This document shows positions 14,041 through 25,108 of a stretch of 64,000 nt of DNA, in pieces (position 1 is the first letter of the stretch; the number at the start of each line of letters is the position of its first letter). The notes under the pieces were generated by a model, which was given only the letters and a program-made list of their open reading frames with translations, searched no databases and was not told where the DNA came from. A program made the translations under genes and the position numbers. Source of the stretch: Tamarix chinensis (taxonomy: Eukaryota > Streptophyta > Magnoliopsida > Caryophyllales > Tamaricaceae); NCBI GenBank assembly GCA_030549775.1, contig CM060177.1, forward strand, positions 67,757,638 to 67,821,637, read 5' to 3'.

Positions 14041-14720
14041 ATTTATAATGAAGGTTTCTAAAAATAGGGTCTGATGTCCTCAGTGTCTCCAAGCTGATAT
14101 GATCTCACCATAAGCTATTGAAATACGAAAAAATATATATTTGTTCAAAATAAATATTGAATTGGTTTTTTAGTAGCCTTCATGATTACTAGTGGTTTAC
14201 ATGCATGCCTATATATGATATAGTTGTAGCCTTCGTACCTATGTGGGATTTGGTAGTAGCCTTCCTCACTACTTGTTATATGATAGTTAAATATGTGCCT
14301 ACCTATGGTCTCATGGTAGCGTTCTTGCCTACTTGTGGTTTAGTAGCAGCCATTATAACTTCCTATTGTCACTAGTTATCTTTGTGCCTATCCTATGCTT
14401 TAATGGAATCTATTAGCATGGATGTTATGTTATGAGATATATTTTGAATGTTATGGTAACTAGATTGAGATTTTTTATAATCATGAATTTAAAAACATCC
14501 CTTGGATGCCTAGTTGGTACATTTTATTATGTTCTAAATGAACGGGCATGAGTTGTATGTGGGGTTGGTGATATTTGTTTATTTGACATAATTATTGTAT
14601 CTTGGTCATCAAAATTATAATTCAATATTTTATACCTTGTTCTCTAACAAAAACTTTTATGTGTTTCATGTGGTCATTTCATGTTTAGTTGTGTAAAATT
14701 TTCATATGGATGTTGTGTAA
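14040..14720. repeat. Dispersed direct repeat, copy 2 (with 5750-6400)
   Basis: Homologous to 5750-6400 (landmarks given there). It includes four or five units of TAGTAGCCTTC(A/G)T.CCTA about 40 bp apart. It abuts the truncated left edge of the LTR fragment beginning near 14725. Confidence 0.6.
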
Positions 14721-15289
14721 AATGTTATAGGTCAGTCCCACATTCCTTGGTCAACTTATTTCCCCTTGGTCAAATTACTTCCCCTTGGTCCCCTTAATTT
14801 TAAATTTTCCTTCCACCCCATATCACTACATTAATTCTCCTAGCATACATGTCCTAAAAGGGCCATATCACATCACATCACCATTCACAACACAAACATA
14901 TTGTACACATGCCATAAGAGAACAAAAGAGCATAACTCAACTCCAAGCGGCGCTACACATAAAACGGTTATAAAAATATCGCAAGATATACAACATATCA
15001 TTGTACATGGCATGCAAGGCATATAAGGCACATAGCACACATAAGGACATAGCTACACCTTTACCTTACACGACACCGGTCATGGAGCATGCTCCTGGGC
15101 CTTCTTAGGGTTATGACCGGTTTCACCTATAAGAGGGGAAAACTAAGGATTAGTTTCATATCTACCAAAATACTATTATTTCCTAATTTATTCTAAGATT
15201 ATAGTTACTATTATTAAATGAAACTTTACAAGAGAAAACTAGGCTTTCTTATCCTCAAGTTAGCCTACTAGATTATTACTAGTCAAAAT

Positions 15290-15949
15290 AGATTTAAAAT
15301 AATATTTATAGCCATATTTATATTATTAAATCTAATAGCTTTATTTCTTCTAATAATAATACTAACATTAGTTATATCAAAAATAGTAATATTAGTGATA
15401 ATAGTAATACTAATACTCCTGGTAATAGAAACCCTAGTATTTTTAATGCTAAGGCTAATAGTAGGGTTAGGGATAAAATGATAATATAATAATAGTAATA
15501 CGAACAAAATACTAATATTTCTAAGGATAATAATAATAATATTTATAATTCAAATAATGATAAAATAAGGGTTCGAATATTTTACCATAATAATAATAGT
15601 AATAATAATAACAACACTAATAATAGTAATAATAATAATAATAATATAGTAACAATGTAACGAATAAAGGTATTAGGAATAATATTAGCAATATTCAAAT
15701 AATAATAATAATATTATTATTATTATTAAGGTTTGAGTATTCTTCTTTTATGGAAACAAAATGATGGCATGCCAAACCTAATATCAATAACAACAACAAC
15801 AATAATAATAAGGTTAAGAATAATACTAATAGTAATAATAATCGAAATGGTAATAGTAATATAAGGGTTTAGATATTTACCATAGTAATAAAGGTAATAA
15901 AAATAGGCTAAAGCTAGCATTAATAATAATAATAAGAATAATAATGAGG

Positions 15950-15994
<45 letters not shown>

Positions 15995-16130
15995 GTAGTA
16001 ATAATAATAATAATCATAATCATAATAACACTAAAGTTGTAGACCATTAATAATAATAATGATATTATGGGTTAGGAAAATTCTGAAGTATGGTTAAGTA
16101 GTAGTTGTAGTAGTAGTAATAATAATAATA
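15290..16130. repeat. TAA/AAT-type microsatellite block
   Basis: Long runs and imperfect runs of TAA/AAT triplets, the purest near 15950-16010. Open frames here are low-complexity artefacts. The block sits in the same LTR position as 20300-21760 and 49550-50250. Confidence 0.8.
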
Positions 16131-16879
16131 ATAATATGGATAATACTGTCAATACTATTAAAAATAGCTAATAATTGTATAAAATGGGTTTAGGGATTAG
16201 GAAGGTTAGAGTACCAACTAGGGAGGATGGCAGCACTGACGGTGGTGGCGATGGTGGTGGAGGGAGAAGAGAGGAATAGTTGAGTGTTGGGAATAGGAGA
16301 CCGAGATTAAGGGTGAAAGTTGAGGTGTGGTGGACACCCAGATGGAGAGGGTTGGAATGGTGGTGGTGGCGCAGCCAAAGGTAGTGGCTCGGGTGGTGGT
16401 GCTTGGTGGCCGAGGGTGTTAGAGAGGGAGGAAGAGAAGATGAGGGTAGGGAAATGTAGAGGGAGGTTTGTAGGTGATTTTGGGAGGTGTAAGGGGTGGT
16501 GGTTATGGTAGGAGTGGTGGTGGCAGTGGTGCAAAGGGCAGTGGGGGTTGATAAGGGGTTAGTCGAGAGGGAGACTTTGCACGGCAAGGGTAGCTCATGC
16601 AGGGTCAACCAAGGGAGGAGGAGGCTAAGTTTGGTAGAGGGTGAGAAAAGGAGCAATTATGTGGGCGAAGTAGGCAGCGATGATGGTCGGCGGCTACTGA
16701 ACAGGTGCTTAATTGGGAGGTGACAAAAATAAGGGTTTTTCAAGGTTGCAAAATCAAAAGCTTGATCAAGGTTGCCTATGGGGTATTTATAGACCAATTG
16801 AAGGGGTAAATGACAGGGGAAGAGGAAAAAAAGTTGTAGGTGTCAAGCACATTGGATAGTGGTGGCAGGCATTACTGGT

Positions 16880-17223
16880 TGTAACACCCCAAAATTTACA
16901 CATTTTTTTTAAAACACAATACATATAAATTAAAATCGTAAATTTTTGGGATGTTACCACTACACTTAGTACCAAACCAGCTCTCTCCAACCATTTCAGT
17001 ACCAAGTGCTAAGGCTAAACAAAATATTAACAATCAATTATAAGCCATGACAAACTAAACTCGATTATAAAACAAAATTAGAGTACACATAAAGAATTAT
17101 AATTCATTTCCAAAAGAGAAATATGCTTACAACCAATAAAATATTCATTTGAAATACTCAATGCAAGGTAATAGATCAAAATGGATAAATCTTATACAAA
17201 AGAACTAATAAAAGGAAATACAT
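16880..17223 (-). repeat. 3' LTR fragment of the nested Gypsy element
   Basis: A direct repeat of 18625-18974. Both copies run from TGTAACACCC through GTACCAAGTGCTAAGGCTAA to AAAAGGAAATACAT. They differ at roughly thirty positions by eye, many of them C/T or G/A, plus short indels. That indicates an insertion that is not recent. The copy stops at 17223, where unrelated gag-side sequence begins. Confidence 0.85.
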
Positions 17224-17479
17224 CTAGCTGGTGGTCTGCTTCCATCTGGCTAATCACATGTAGGTGCCCCCTTAATAGCTTCCTTTTTGAGAGAAATATC
17301 TAGATTCCTGAGGTCTTTTCCTAACATTTCGATCTACCACCTCAACTGGAACAAGTGCTTGTTGCTGGAGCTGTTGGTTCTTAGATTGCTGAGAGGGAAA
17401 AGATCCTCAACACTCGAAATATTTTTTGGCCTCGCCTGCCATATTTTATGCAGGTCACGAGTTCGCCACTAAAATCTTT

Positions 17480-18270
17480 GCCCAGGTGGTTGTGGCCACA
17501 TCTTCTACTTGCAAGTCCTCTTGAAGATCTTTTTCCTCTACTACGATCTCACGATGGATGTCTATTATAACCTTCCCTTCATGGCTGGGTCCTACTCCTC
17601 AAACTCTGGTTCTCGTGTTTCCATTTCTTGAGGATGGTATTCTGCTCCTGGATTAAGGTGGTAGGGATGCAGGCGTCCTCGTACAACATCACTAAATCTG
17701 TGGAGGGCATTGCAGCTAGCAGTCAGCGAATATTGAAGTTTAACCCCTACTCGAACTCGAACACCATTGTAGACTCGCTGGCAGCAATATCTGGAGCAAA
17801 TATGAGCAACTCAGGAAAACGAGTATAATACTGTTGAACCGTCATTGACCCTTGCGTAAGCTCCATGAACTCTCAGAGTTTGTCCCTCTTCAGATCCTCA
17901 AGATAAAATTTGGTACGAAGAGTGGTCTTGAATGCCTCCCATATAGCCAGGGGTTTATATTAGGTACTATGCTCCACCCACCAAGCGTCTGCTACGCCCA
18001 TGAAAAAAAATGCTGCAATGCTGGGCTGACGAGCTGGTGGACAATTCACCGCTTCAAAGGTGCAGTCCATGTCTTGGATCCAAATTTTAGATGATTATCA
18101 GGTCCTCCTCACCGGAGTAGGTAGGAGAGTGATGCTTGATGACCCTCTAAGCCAATCTTCACCGATGCCTTCAACTAGACGAGGAGGTTGGTAACATTGG
18201 GTAAACTCTAGGAAGGCTGTGACGGCCTCCTCCAATCGCCCAAGGCATTTGTTTGTTGTCATTGGAAGCT
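17480..18270 (-). pseudogene. Retrotransposon gag, broken
   Basis: Read on the minus strand from an ATG near 18262, this shows the plant Gypsy gag domain (Retrotrans_gag). There is an FMGVADAWWVEH segment, then WEAFKTTLRTKFY, then an LTQGSMTVQQYYTRFPELL segment, then a [F]E..GLNF-like stretch. These match the family order W-W, W-x-x-F-x-x-x-F, QG(S/T)M-V-x-x-Y-x-x-x-F. Gag would form the nucleocapsid shell of the retroelement particle. Stops interrupt the frame (for example after the WWVEH segment and in DKL*EFMEL). It lies immediately downstream of the primer-binding site. No zinc knuckle was found before the deletion point. Plus-strand open frames over the same bases are shadows. Confidence 0.8.
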
Positions 18271-18610
18271 AAAACAGAAGGAAACGAGATTAGAAACAAA
18301 CCTACTTATTCGAAGCATACACATATTCTATTTATCTCCTTTTTGAGAAACCCTAATCTACCCATACATTCCTCACTATGGCCAAACTCTGAAATTTTAA
18401 CAATAGGATGGTTTCATTAAAGTGGAAAATACTTTAAGTTCTGAATAAAAATTTTAAATCAAATTCATTTGAGAATGATACTAACTCATAGTATCAGCTT
18501 AAAAAAATTAGAAACTGAAGAGCTTTTGAAACAAACTTGAAAATCAAATAAAAAAAATTTCATAAACAAATTTTATTTTCAAGAACGAGTGTGGTCAAAA
18601 GGACCAACTA

Positions 18611-18622
18611 CTCTGATACAAA
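18611..18622 (-). other. Primer-binding site, initiator Met tRNA
   Basis: The minus strand reads TTTGTATCAGAG two bases after the LTR end at 18625, against the canonical TTGGTATCAGAG (one mismatch). This sets the LTR/internal boundary and the minus orientation of the element. Confidence 0.8.
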
Positions 18623-19375
18623 CTTGTAACACCCTTACAATTTACACATTTTGTTTCTAAAAAAACACAATACTTATAAATTAAAATCGTAAATTTCTAA
18701 GGATATTACCGCCATACTGAGTACCAAACCGATTCTCTCCGATCGTTTCAGTACCAAGTGCTAAGGCTAAAGAAAAGATTAACGATCAATTATAAGTCAC
18801 GAAAAAATAAACTTGGTTGTAAAACAAAATCAGAGTACGCATAAAGAATTATAATTCATTTCCAAAACAAAAATAAGCTTACAACCGATAAAATATTCAT
18901 TTGAAATACTCAATACAAGGTAATAGATCAAAATGGATAAATCTGATACAAAAGAACTAATAAAAGGAAATACATTGCATAAAGAATAAATATGGCCACA
19001 ATTCTTGAACCTTGAGCCAAAACAAGCTCAACACACAGCCGCGACTAATGTCTCACCCACCTGCACAAAGTCAAAAGGGCCTTCTGCTCGTGGGAATGAG
19101 CGGCACCCATGAAAGGGTGATCACTACGGTATGTACTGTGTAAGGTAACCAAGCACTAAGGCCGAGATATAAACACATCAAATCATGTAGGATAACAATC
19201 AACATACAATTTGGAACCACACATATGATACATAAAAGCATATAGAGAATCCATAGTATGTTTTCAACAAGCCTACACATAAGGCCCAGAAGGTCCAAAT
19301 TAATTATTTAATCTTTCTTTTATCGGAATCCAATACACACCATGCCTTTTATCAAATCCATAAGAGTACATGAAC

Positions 19376-19725
19376 ACCCCACTATTATAACCGGTGGGCC
19401 GGTCACACATAGAGCATCATGCCCTAACCACTATCATTATCGGTGGATCAGTCACATATAGGGTAAAACCCTAACCACTATTCCTGACTGGTGGATCGGT
19501 CTAGTTCCTGCTCGCATGGTGTTCCACTTTATGTAATTAGTATTTTTTAAGAGCTTTAACAATTCTGGTTTATGTTTATTGAGCTCGAGTCACCCCACTA
19601 TTATTGCTGGTGGGTCGGTCACATATAGGACCTCATGTCCTAACCACTATTATAACCGGTGGATTGGTCACATATAGGGTAAAACCCTAACCACTATTCC
19701 TGACCGGCGGAACGATTTGGACCCG
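19376..19725 (-). repeat. CCGGTGG / AATAGTGG repeat units in LTR
   Basis: Six diverged units of the form CCACTATTATAACCGGTGGATCGGTCA followed by ATAGGGTAAAACCC or a similar spacer. They are the inverse of the units at 34120-34575, so both LTR subgroups share this repeat. Confidence 0.8.
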
Positions 19726-19794
19726 GCTCAATAATATTCCACTTTAAAATATTCATGTCTTAAATATTTTATTCACAAACATTTGCTGAGACAT

Positions 19795-20250
19795 GCATGA
19801 CTAACTCCATGCAAACCCTAGCTCTCATATAAACCCTAACTCCACGTAAACTACACTTTCATGCAAACACTAACTCCATACAAACCCTAGTTCCCACGTA
19901 AACCGTAACTCACATGCAAACCCTAGCTTCACGTAGGCCATGCTTCCATGCAACTCTAATTCATATGAAAACCCTAGCTCCTTGTAGACCATACTCCCAT
20001 CCAAACCCTATTTCCACGTAGACTTGCTTCCATGCAAACCCTAATTCGCATGCTAACCCTAGCTTCACGTAGACCATACTTCTATGCAAACCCTAATTCA
20101 TATGTAAACCCTAGCTCCACATATACCACACTCCCATGCAAACCCTAATTCATATGCAAACCCTAGCTCCACGTAGAAATGCTTCCATGGAAACACTAAG
20201 ATCATGCCATTTCATGTAAACCCTAACACCGTGCCATTTCATGCAACACT
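19795..20250. repeat. Telomere-like AAACCCTA array inside LTR
   Basis: About twenty-five degenerate units of roughly 16-20 bp, typically ATGCAAACCCTAGCTCC or CACGTAAACCCTAAC. Each contains the plant telomere-type core AAACCCTA. It is part of the LTR, not a chromosome end: the same array occurs at 48800-49160 in another LTR copy. Confidence 0.8.
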
Positions 20251-20299
20251 CTAACACCATATTGTTACACTTCCCATCGTTATTTTACAACCCTAACAT

Positions 20300-21298
20300 G
20301 CATATCTTAAGGCCACATCATATAATAATAATAACATAAATATACACATGATTCTCATGCCACAATTTATTCATACCAACATACTTCATCTCCACTTTAT
20401 ACCATATACGAAATAAATAATAATGATAAACATAGAATACATGGCATATGAAGCACATAATGCATATAAACACACAAATGGCCTTAGTAACACCCTTACC
20501 TAATATGATACCAGTCTTGGAGCATGCACCTACGCCTCCTTAGGGCTTTGACAGGTTTCACCTATTATAGGGGAAAAGCTAAAATTAGAATCCCTCCAAT
20601 CAAAATACTATTAGTCACTAACTTATTATAAGAATAGGTTTTTAAATAATAATAATAATATATTAATAAAATAACATTAACTAATTACTAACTTTGCTAA
20701 AGATATAGAAATAATAGAAATATTGTAAAAGTTGATAATATAAGGTTGAAAACTTTACCCTAATAATAATAATATTAATGATACTAAAATAATAACAGCA
20801 AAGATACTAAAAATAACATCTATGATGATAATAATAATAATAATAATAACAACAACAACAACAAGGGCATTATTCAAAACAAAGTGAAATAAGGGCTTTA
20901 GCCCCTTTAATAAAATAATACTAATAATAATAGTATTAGTAAAATAAATAACCAAATTTAGTAATAATAATAGTAATAATGATAAAAACTAAAATAATAT
21001 TGTAATAATATTAATAATCATAATGGTAATAATAGTAAGGATAATATTTGAAGATAAAAAGAAGTAGGGTTTCTACCCTACATTGAGTAATAATAACTTA
21101 ATAAATAATAATAAAAACATTAATAAGAATAAATACTAATAATAATAAAAATACTAATAACCCTAATAATAATAATAAGACATGATATTTATAATACCAC
21201 TACTAAAATTTAAAATAAGCACAATAGGGTATCAGTCCTATATAAAATAATAATACCAACACTTGAAAATAATAATAATGAAAGTAGTAGTAGTAGTC

Positions 21299-21358
<60 letters not shown>

Positions 21359-21378
21359 ATAATAATAATAATAATAAT

Positions 21379-21416
<38 letters not shown>

Positions 21417-21760
21417 TGATGATGATGATGATGATGATAATAATATTATTATTAACAACACTAATTGTAAAATAGTTGTATTAATAATAATGGAATAAGA
21501 ATAACAGAAATTCGAAATATGAAATAATAATAATAATTATACTTATAACATATTAATATTAATAATAGTAATAATAAAAATAATAAGATGAAGAATAATA
21601 AAATCGAATTAAAATGCAATAAGGCTTCAACTCTCAACATAAATAAAAATAAAAACATTAATACTAATAATATAATAATAATACATATGAAAAATATAAA
21701 TATTATTAATAAAATAAATAATAGTATTTATATGCAAATAATTGAATTAAAATAATTTAA
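20300..21760. repeat. TAA / TAG / GAT microsatellites in LTR
   Basis: Imperfect TAA runs throughout, with a pure compound stretch at about 21280-21440: (GTA)n, then (TAA)n, then (GAT)n. Poly-Leu or poly-Val frames here are artefacts of the triplets. Confidence 0.85.
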
Positions 21761-21789
21761 GGGTTATAAAAATAGGAAAAATGGCTGAG

Positions 21790-23040
21790 AGGGTCTAGGG
21801 TTCAACCGTAGGCTAGCAGGGATTGGCGACACCAGTGGTGGTTCACGGCGGCGGCAGTGGAGGCCGGAAAAAGAGAAGAAAAAGGGAAAAGTTGCATGCT
21901 GGGAAAAAGATAGAGAGAATGGAGGTGGAAGTTGGGTTGTTTAAGAATACCCATAGGGAGAGGAGTAAAATGGAGTTGGTGGCGCAGCCAAAGGTGGCAG
22001 CGAACGGCGACGATGGTGGTGGCCAAATGGAGGAGAAGAAGAGAAAAATAGGAGGAGATGGAGGGAGAGGAAAAGAAAGGTAGGGGAAGACAGAAGAGAA
22101 TGGGAGGTGACAGAAGAGGCATAAGTGGCGGAGGAGGTGGCTAAGGGTGGTTCGAAGGGTCGTGGTGGCAGAAAATGGTTTGGTTACGAAGGGAAATTCT
22201 CACGGTTAGGGTGGATTTTTAAGGAAGAATCGAAGAGTATAGGTGGCCTAGTTAGTTAGAGGGAGATGCAAGGAAGGCGTAGAAGAAAGGAACGGGCGAC
22301 GGTGTTGGCCGGAGACGGCGAGAGTGGCGTCTAAAGGTGAGGCGGCTGCAATGTCGGGGAGTTATGGGTAAGTGACCAAAAACTCGATATGAGGCCAACT
22401 TGAGGGTAATTATAGATTGAAGCCAAAGTTAGGGTTGAAAGGAAAGTGGGGGAGTGATAGGAAGACGTGGTAACCGGCTGACGAGGGAAACCGACACACT
22501 TTTCCCGATCGTGGGTTGTAAGTGGTTGGGGGGAGAGGGAGATTGTGTGAGGAAAGGGGAATTGATTGGGTTGTAAAGGTTGATGGTCAGGAGGGAAAAA
22601 TAGGAGGAAAAAGGACAGTCAAAGGGGCGAGATCGGCGGTGGATTCCTCGGACAGGCGGCGACGAGTTGTAGGTTGGTTGCATAGACGAGGAAAGAGAAA
22701 GAGTAAGAAGAAGAAAGGTGGGCTAGATAGGGCAATTCAGGGCAAAAAGAAAGAAAGAAAAGAAGGGGAGCTGGTCAGTCGGGTGCGATCATTAAAACGG
22801 AGCCAAGACACAGCGTTTAGAGGAGGAAAAAGCTAAAACACAGAGCTGAGGAAAAAGGGAAGGAGTCGTGTGAGCTTGGCCGCGCTGAAGGAAAGTAAAA
22901 GAGGAAAGGGAGACTGGGACACGAGCCGAGCCCAGTTCAGGGGAGGAAATAAAGAAAATAAGAGGAAAAATAAAGAAAAAGAAAGGAAAATGGAAGAAGA
23001 AAAAGAAACAGGAAAAGGGAAAAAGGAAAAATAATAAGAT
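21790..23040 (-). repeat. Strand-asymmetric purine/pyrimidine block of LTR
   Basis: Plus strand dominated by GGAAAG/GAAGAA with GGCGG motifs, so the sense (minus) strand is pyrimidine-rich. It is the counterpart of 30530-31770, 55880-56700, 25555-26570 and 50270-51340. Open frames up to about 106 residues exist on both strands, but they are low-complexity and unlike any family I know. Confidence 0.7.
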
Positions 23041-24218
23041 TGGGTATTTAAATTAATTAAAATATTTGGGATATTTAAATGTAATAATATCTAAATAAAA
23101 TTAAATTTGAATCCCTTTTTAAGCTAAATTATGATTTGTAAAAGGTTTTCCATAAATTCCATTTTAATTAGCAAAACACCCTAATTTAATTTAATTAAAT
23201 TATTTATAAAATTAATATTAATTTGAAACTATTTTCTCCTTCTTATTTTAAATAAAATAGTTTATTTAATTAATTCCCAATTTAAAATCTTGAATTAGTT
23301 AAAATACTTATATTTTCTCTAATTAAAAATATTTATAAATTTATTCTTAATTTGCCCTAATAAATTTCCTTTTATTTTAGTAAAAATAATTTTCTTAATA
23401 AAATCTTATTTAGCTATAATTTTTAAAATAAAAAATTTTTGGGGCCTTTCACTGGTCTGCCATGGCTTGGGGTTAATCGAGGGCGAAGGAGAAAAGGAAA
23501 GGGTAGGGCACGCATGAGGGAAGAGAAGGTTGGTTAGGGTCGAAATGGTGAAAAAAAAAACGACGAGTGAGGATGGGGAAGGATGGAGTGTGGTGGTGGC
23601 TGGTAGAAAACTGAGTTACAAGCCTCAAGTTGTAGGTTGGCATCAGGGAAGAAGAAGAAGAAGAAGAAAGGGAGCTAGACAGGTGATCCAAAAGAAAAGA
23701 AAGAAACAAAAGAAAAGGGGGATCTGGACTAGTCTGAGAAAAAGAAGAAAAGGGGTGCAGTGCGGGCCTAGGGAGCGAAGGAGGAAGGAGGGGAACAAGG
23801 ATGAAGGGATGGGCTAGCTCATGTGAGGGAAGGGAAGGAGAAAAAAAAAAGAAGGAAGAGGAAAAGAAGGAAAAGGAAAGAAAACGAAGAAGAGAGGAAA
23901 AAAAGAAAAAGGAAAATATGTTGGTTGGGGTATTGAAAATATTTTGGTATTTCTTAATATTTAAAAATAATAATATTTTAATAAAATAATAATTAGATTC
24001 CCCTTTTAGGTTAATTTAGGAGTTTTGAGAGATTTTTCCTAAATTCGATTTTAATAAGAAAAACACCCTAATTTTTTCCAATTAAATTATTTATAAATAT
24101 CATCTTGATTTTGCCCTAATCAGTCCCTCTTATTTTAATAAAATGATTGTTTTAATTAATTTTTCTAATAAATCCTTATTTTACCAAATTTCTAAAATTA
24201 GGATTTTGGGGTATTTCA

Positions 24219-24632
24219 GGTATTTATAGATGTAGGGGATAGGAAAAATGGATAAGAAGGGGAATAAGACAATGGGAGGGGTTGGAAGTTGGTGTCCTAT
24301 GTGTAGGCCAATGTAGCTACACATGTAGGGGAAGAGGGAAAGTTTTGTAGGGTAAGGTAGAAAGACAAAAAAAGGAGAAGGAAGAAAAGAAGAAAGAAAA
24401 GAAAAAAAAGGAGGGAGGAAACGGACAAAAGAAGAAAATGGAAAAATATAGTGGTGGGGTGTTTTTGTAATTTTTTGCCGTTTTATGGGTAATAACAGTT
24501 AATAAAAATAATAATAAAAGAAGTATTATTAATTTAGAAATTATTATGACTTATTTATAATTTATCGTAGGTTAGTTAATAAATTTAGTCTCCACTAATT
24601 ATGTCCCTACATCATTTTTCTTCTTTTAGTGC

Positions 24633-24666
<34 letters not shown>

Positions 24667-24754
24667 TTATTAAAAATGATACATACAATTAAGTCTTATC
24701 CAATAATTCCTTATTTAATTATTAATTCCTAAAATAGTATTTTGGGGTATTACT
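24219..24754 (-). mobile_element. 5' end of a further LTR, minus orientation
   Basis: Begins with GGTATTTATAGATGTAGGGG, homologous to 16786-16800 in the LTR above, then a purine-rich plus strand, TAA repeats (24635-24665) and a terminal TTTTGGGGTATTAC at about 24754 (minus strand GTAATACCCCAAAA). It appears to be the host LTR into which the 14725-24218 LTR inserted. The left part is lost and no TSD was found. Confidence 0.5.
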
Positions 24755-25108
24755 AATATTTGCCACATTTACTATATCAAGAAAATGTTTAAGGTTGTAG
24801 GGACCAATATGGAGGCCTTTATTTAGTACAAGCTCTCTTTCCACTCCTTATCTTTTAATAGAGAATTAGTTGAGGAAGATTTTACATTACTACATATTGA
24901 TATCCAAGGGACAAAAGGACGATGATATTTTTGAGATTTAGATATGTGACCTAGAGCATACAGTTATCACATTTGATTATCCAAGCTTGTGCCTTGGAGT
25001 TTATCTGTGTTCTGCTCATGTGTGATAATTAGTTCATACATAGTACTTAAATAGTGATACTACAACTTGTTATCACCTTCCGTTGAATGGATTCATGATA
25101 TGTTTGTT
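24755..25108. other. Unassigned, left flank of a solo LTR
   Basis: No domain recognised. It ends in TTGTT, the left TSD copy of the solo LTR at 25109, and continues at 28670. Confidence 0.5.

Larger units (their letters stand above)
16880..23451 (-). mobile_element. Gypsy element, internally deleted, full 5' LTR
   Basis: Delimited by a perfect TSD CTGGT (16875-16879 and 23452-23456). Plus-strand termini are TGTAACACCCC and GGGGCCTTTCA. On the minus strand the order is a 4.8-kb 5' LTR (23451 down to 18625), primer-binding site (18622-18611), gag (about 18270-17480), then a 344-bp fragment of the 3' LTR (17223-16880). Protease, RT, RNase H, integrase, polypurine tract and most of the 3' LTR are missing. 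A single internal deletion from within or just after gag to inside the 3' LTR explains this. It is inserted in the older LTR 14725-24218, in the same orientation. Confidence 0.85.
18625..23451 (-). repeat. Full-length 5' LTR, 4.8 kb
   Basis: Runs from TGAAAGGCCCCAAAAATT (minus strand, 23451) to GGTGTTACA (18625), next to the primer-binding site. In sense order it holds an AT-rich start, a pyrimidine-rich block (plus-strand purine-rich, 23040-21790), TAA microsatellites (21760-20300), an AAACCCTAG-type array (20250-19795), CCGGTCCACC-type repeats (19725-19376), a hairpin (19101-19086) and the conserved GTACCAAGTGCTAAGGC tail. It is the key for recognising the other copies as LTRs, because its boundary is proved by the primer-binding site. 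Confidence 0.85.
14725..24218 (-). mobile_element. Left-truncated LTR, host of the 16880-23451 element
   Basis: The sense 5' end is at 24218 (plus strand reads TTTTGGGGTATTTCA, that is TGAAATACCCC on the minus strand). Its inner parts at 14830-15140 (a GGAGCATGCTCCTGGGCCTTC landmark followed by GGTTTCACCTATAAGAGGGGAAAA) align with 20280-20580 of the nested element and 49200-49510 of the 43754 LTR. TAA microsatellites (15290-16130) and a purine-rich plus strand (16200-16860, resuming at 23457) follow in the family order. The 3' tail is missing on the left, so no TSD can be shown. It is interrupted by the element at 16880-23451. Confidence 0.65.

Noticed and set aside
17287..18094. Plus-strand frames of 61-80 residues
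   Set aside because: Shadows of the minus-strand gag.
19795..20250. True interstitial telomere or chromosome end
   Set aside because: Units are 16-20 bp, not pure 7-bp repeats. The same array recurs in the same place of a second LTR.
21210..21475. Hydrophobic poly-Leu and poly-Val frames
   Set aside because: Direct translation of TAA/TAG/GAT microsatellites; not proteins.
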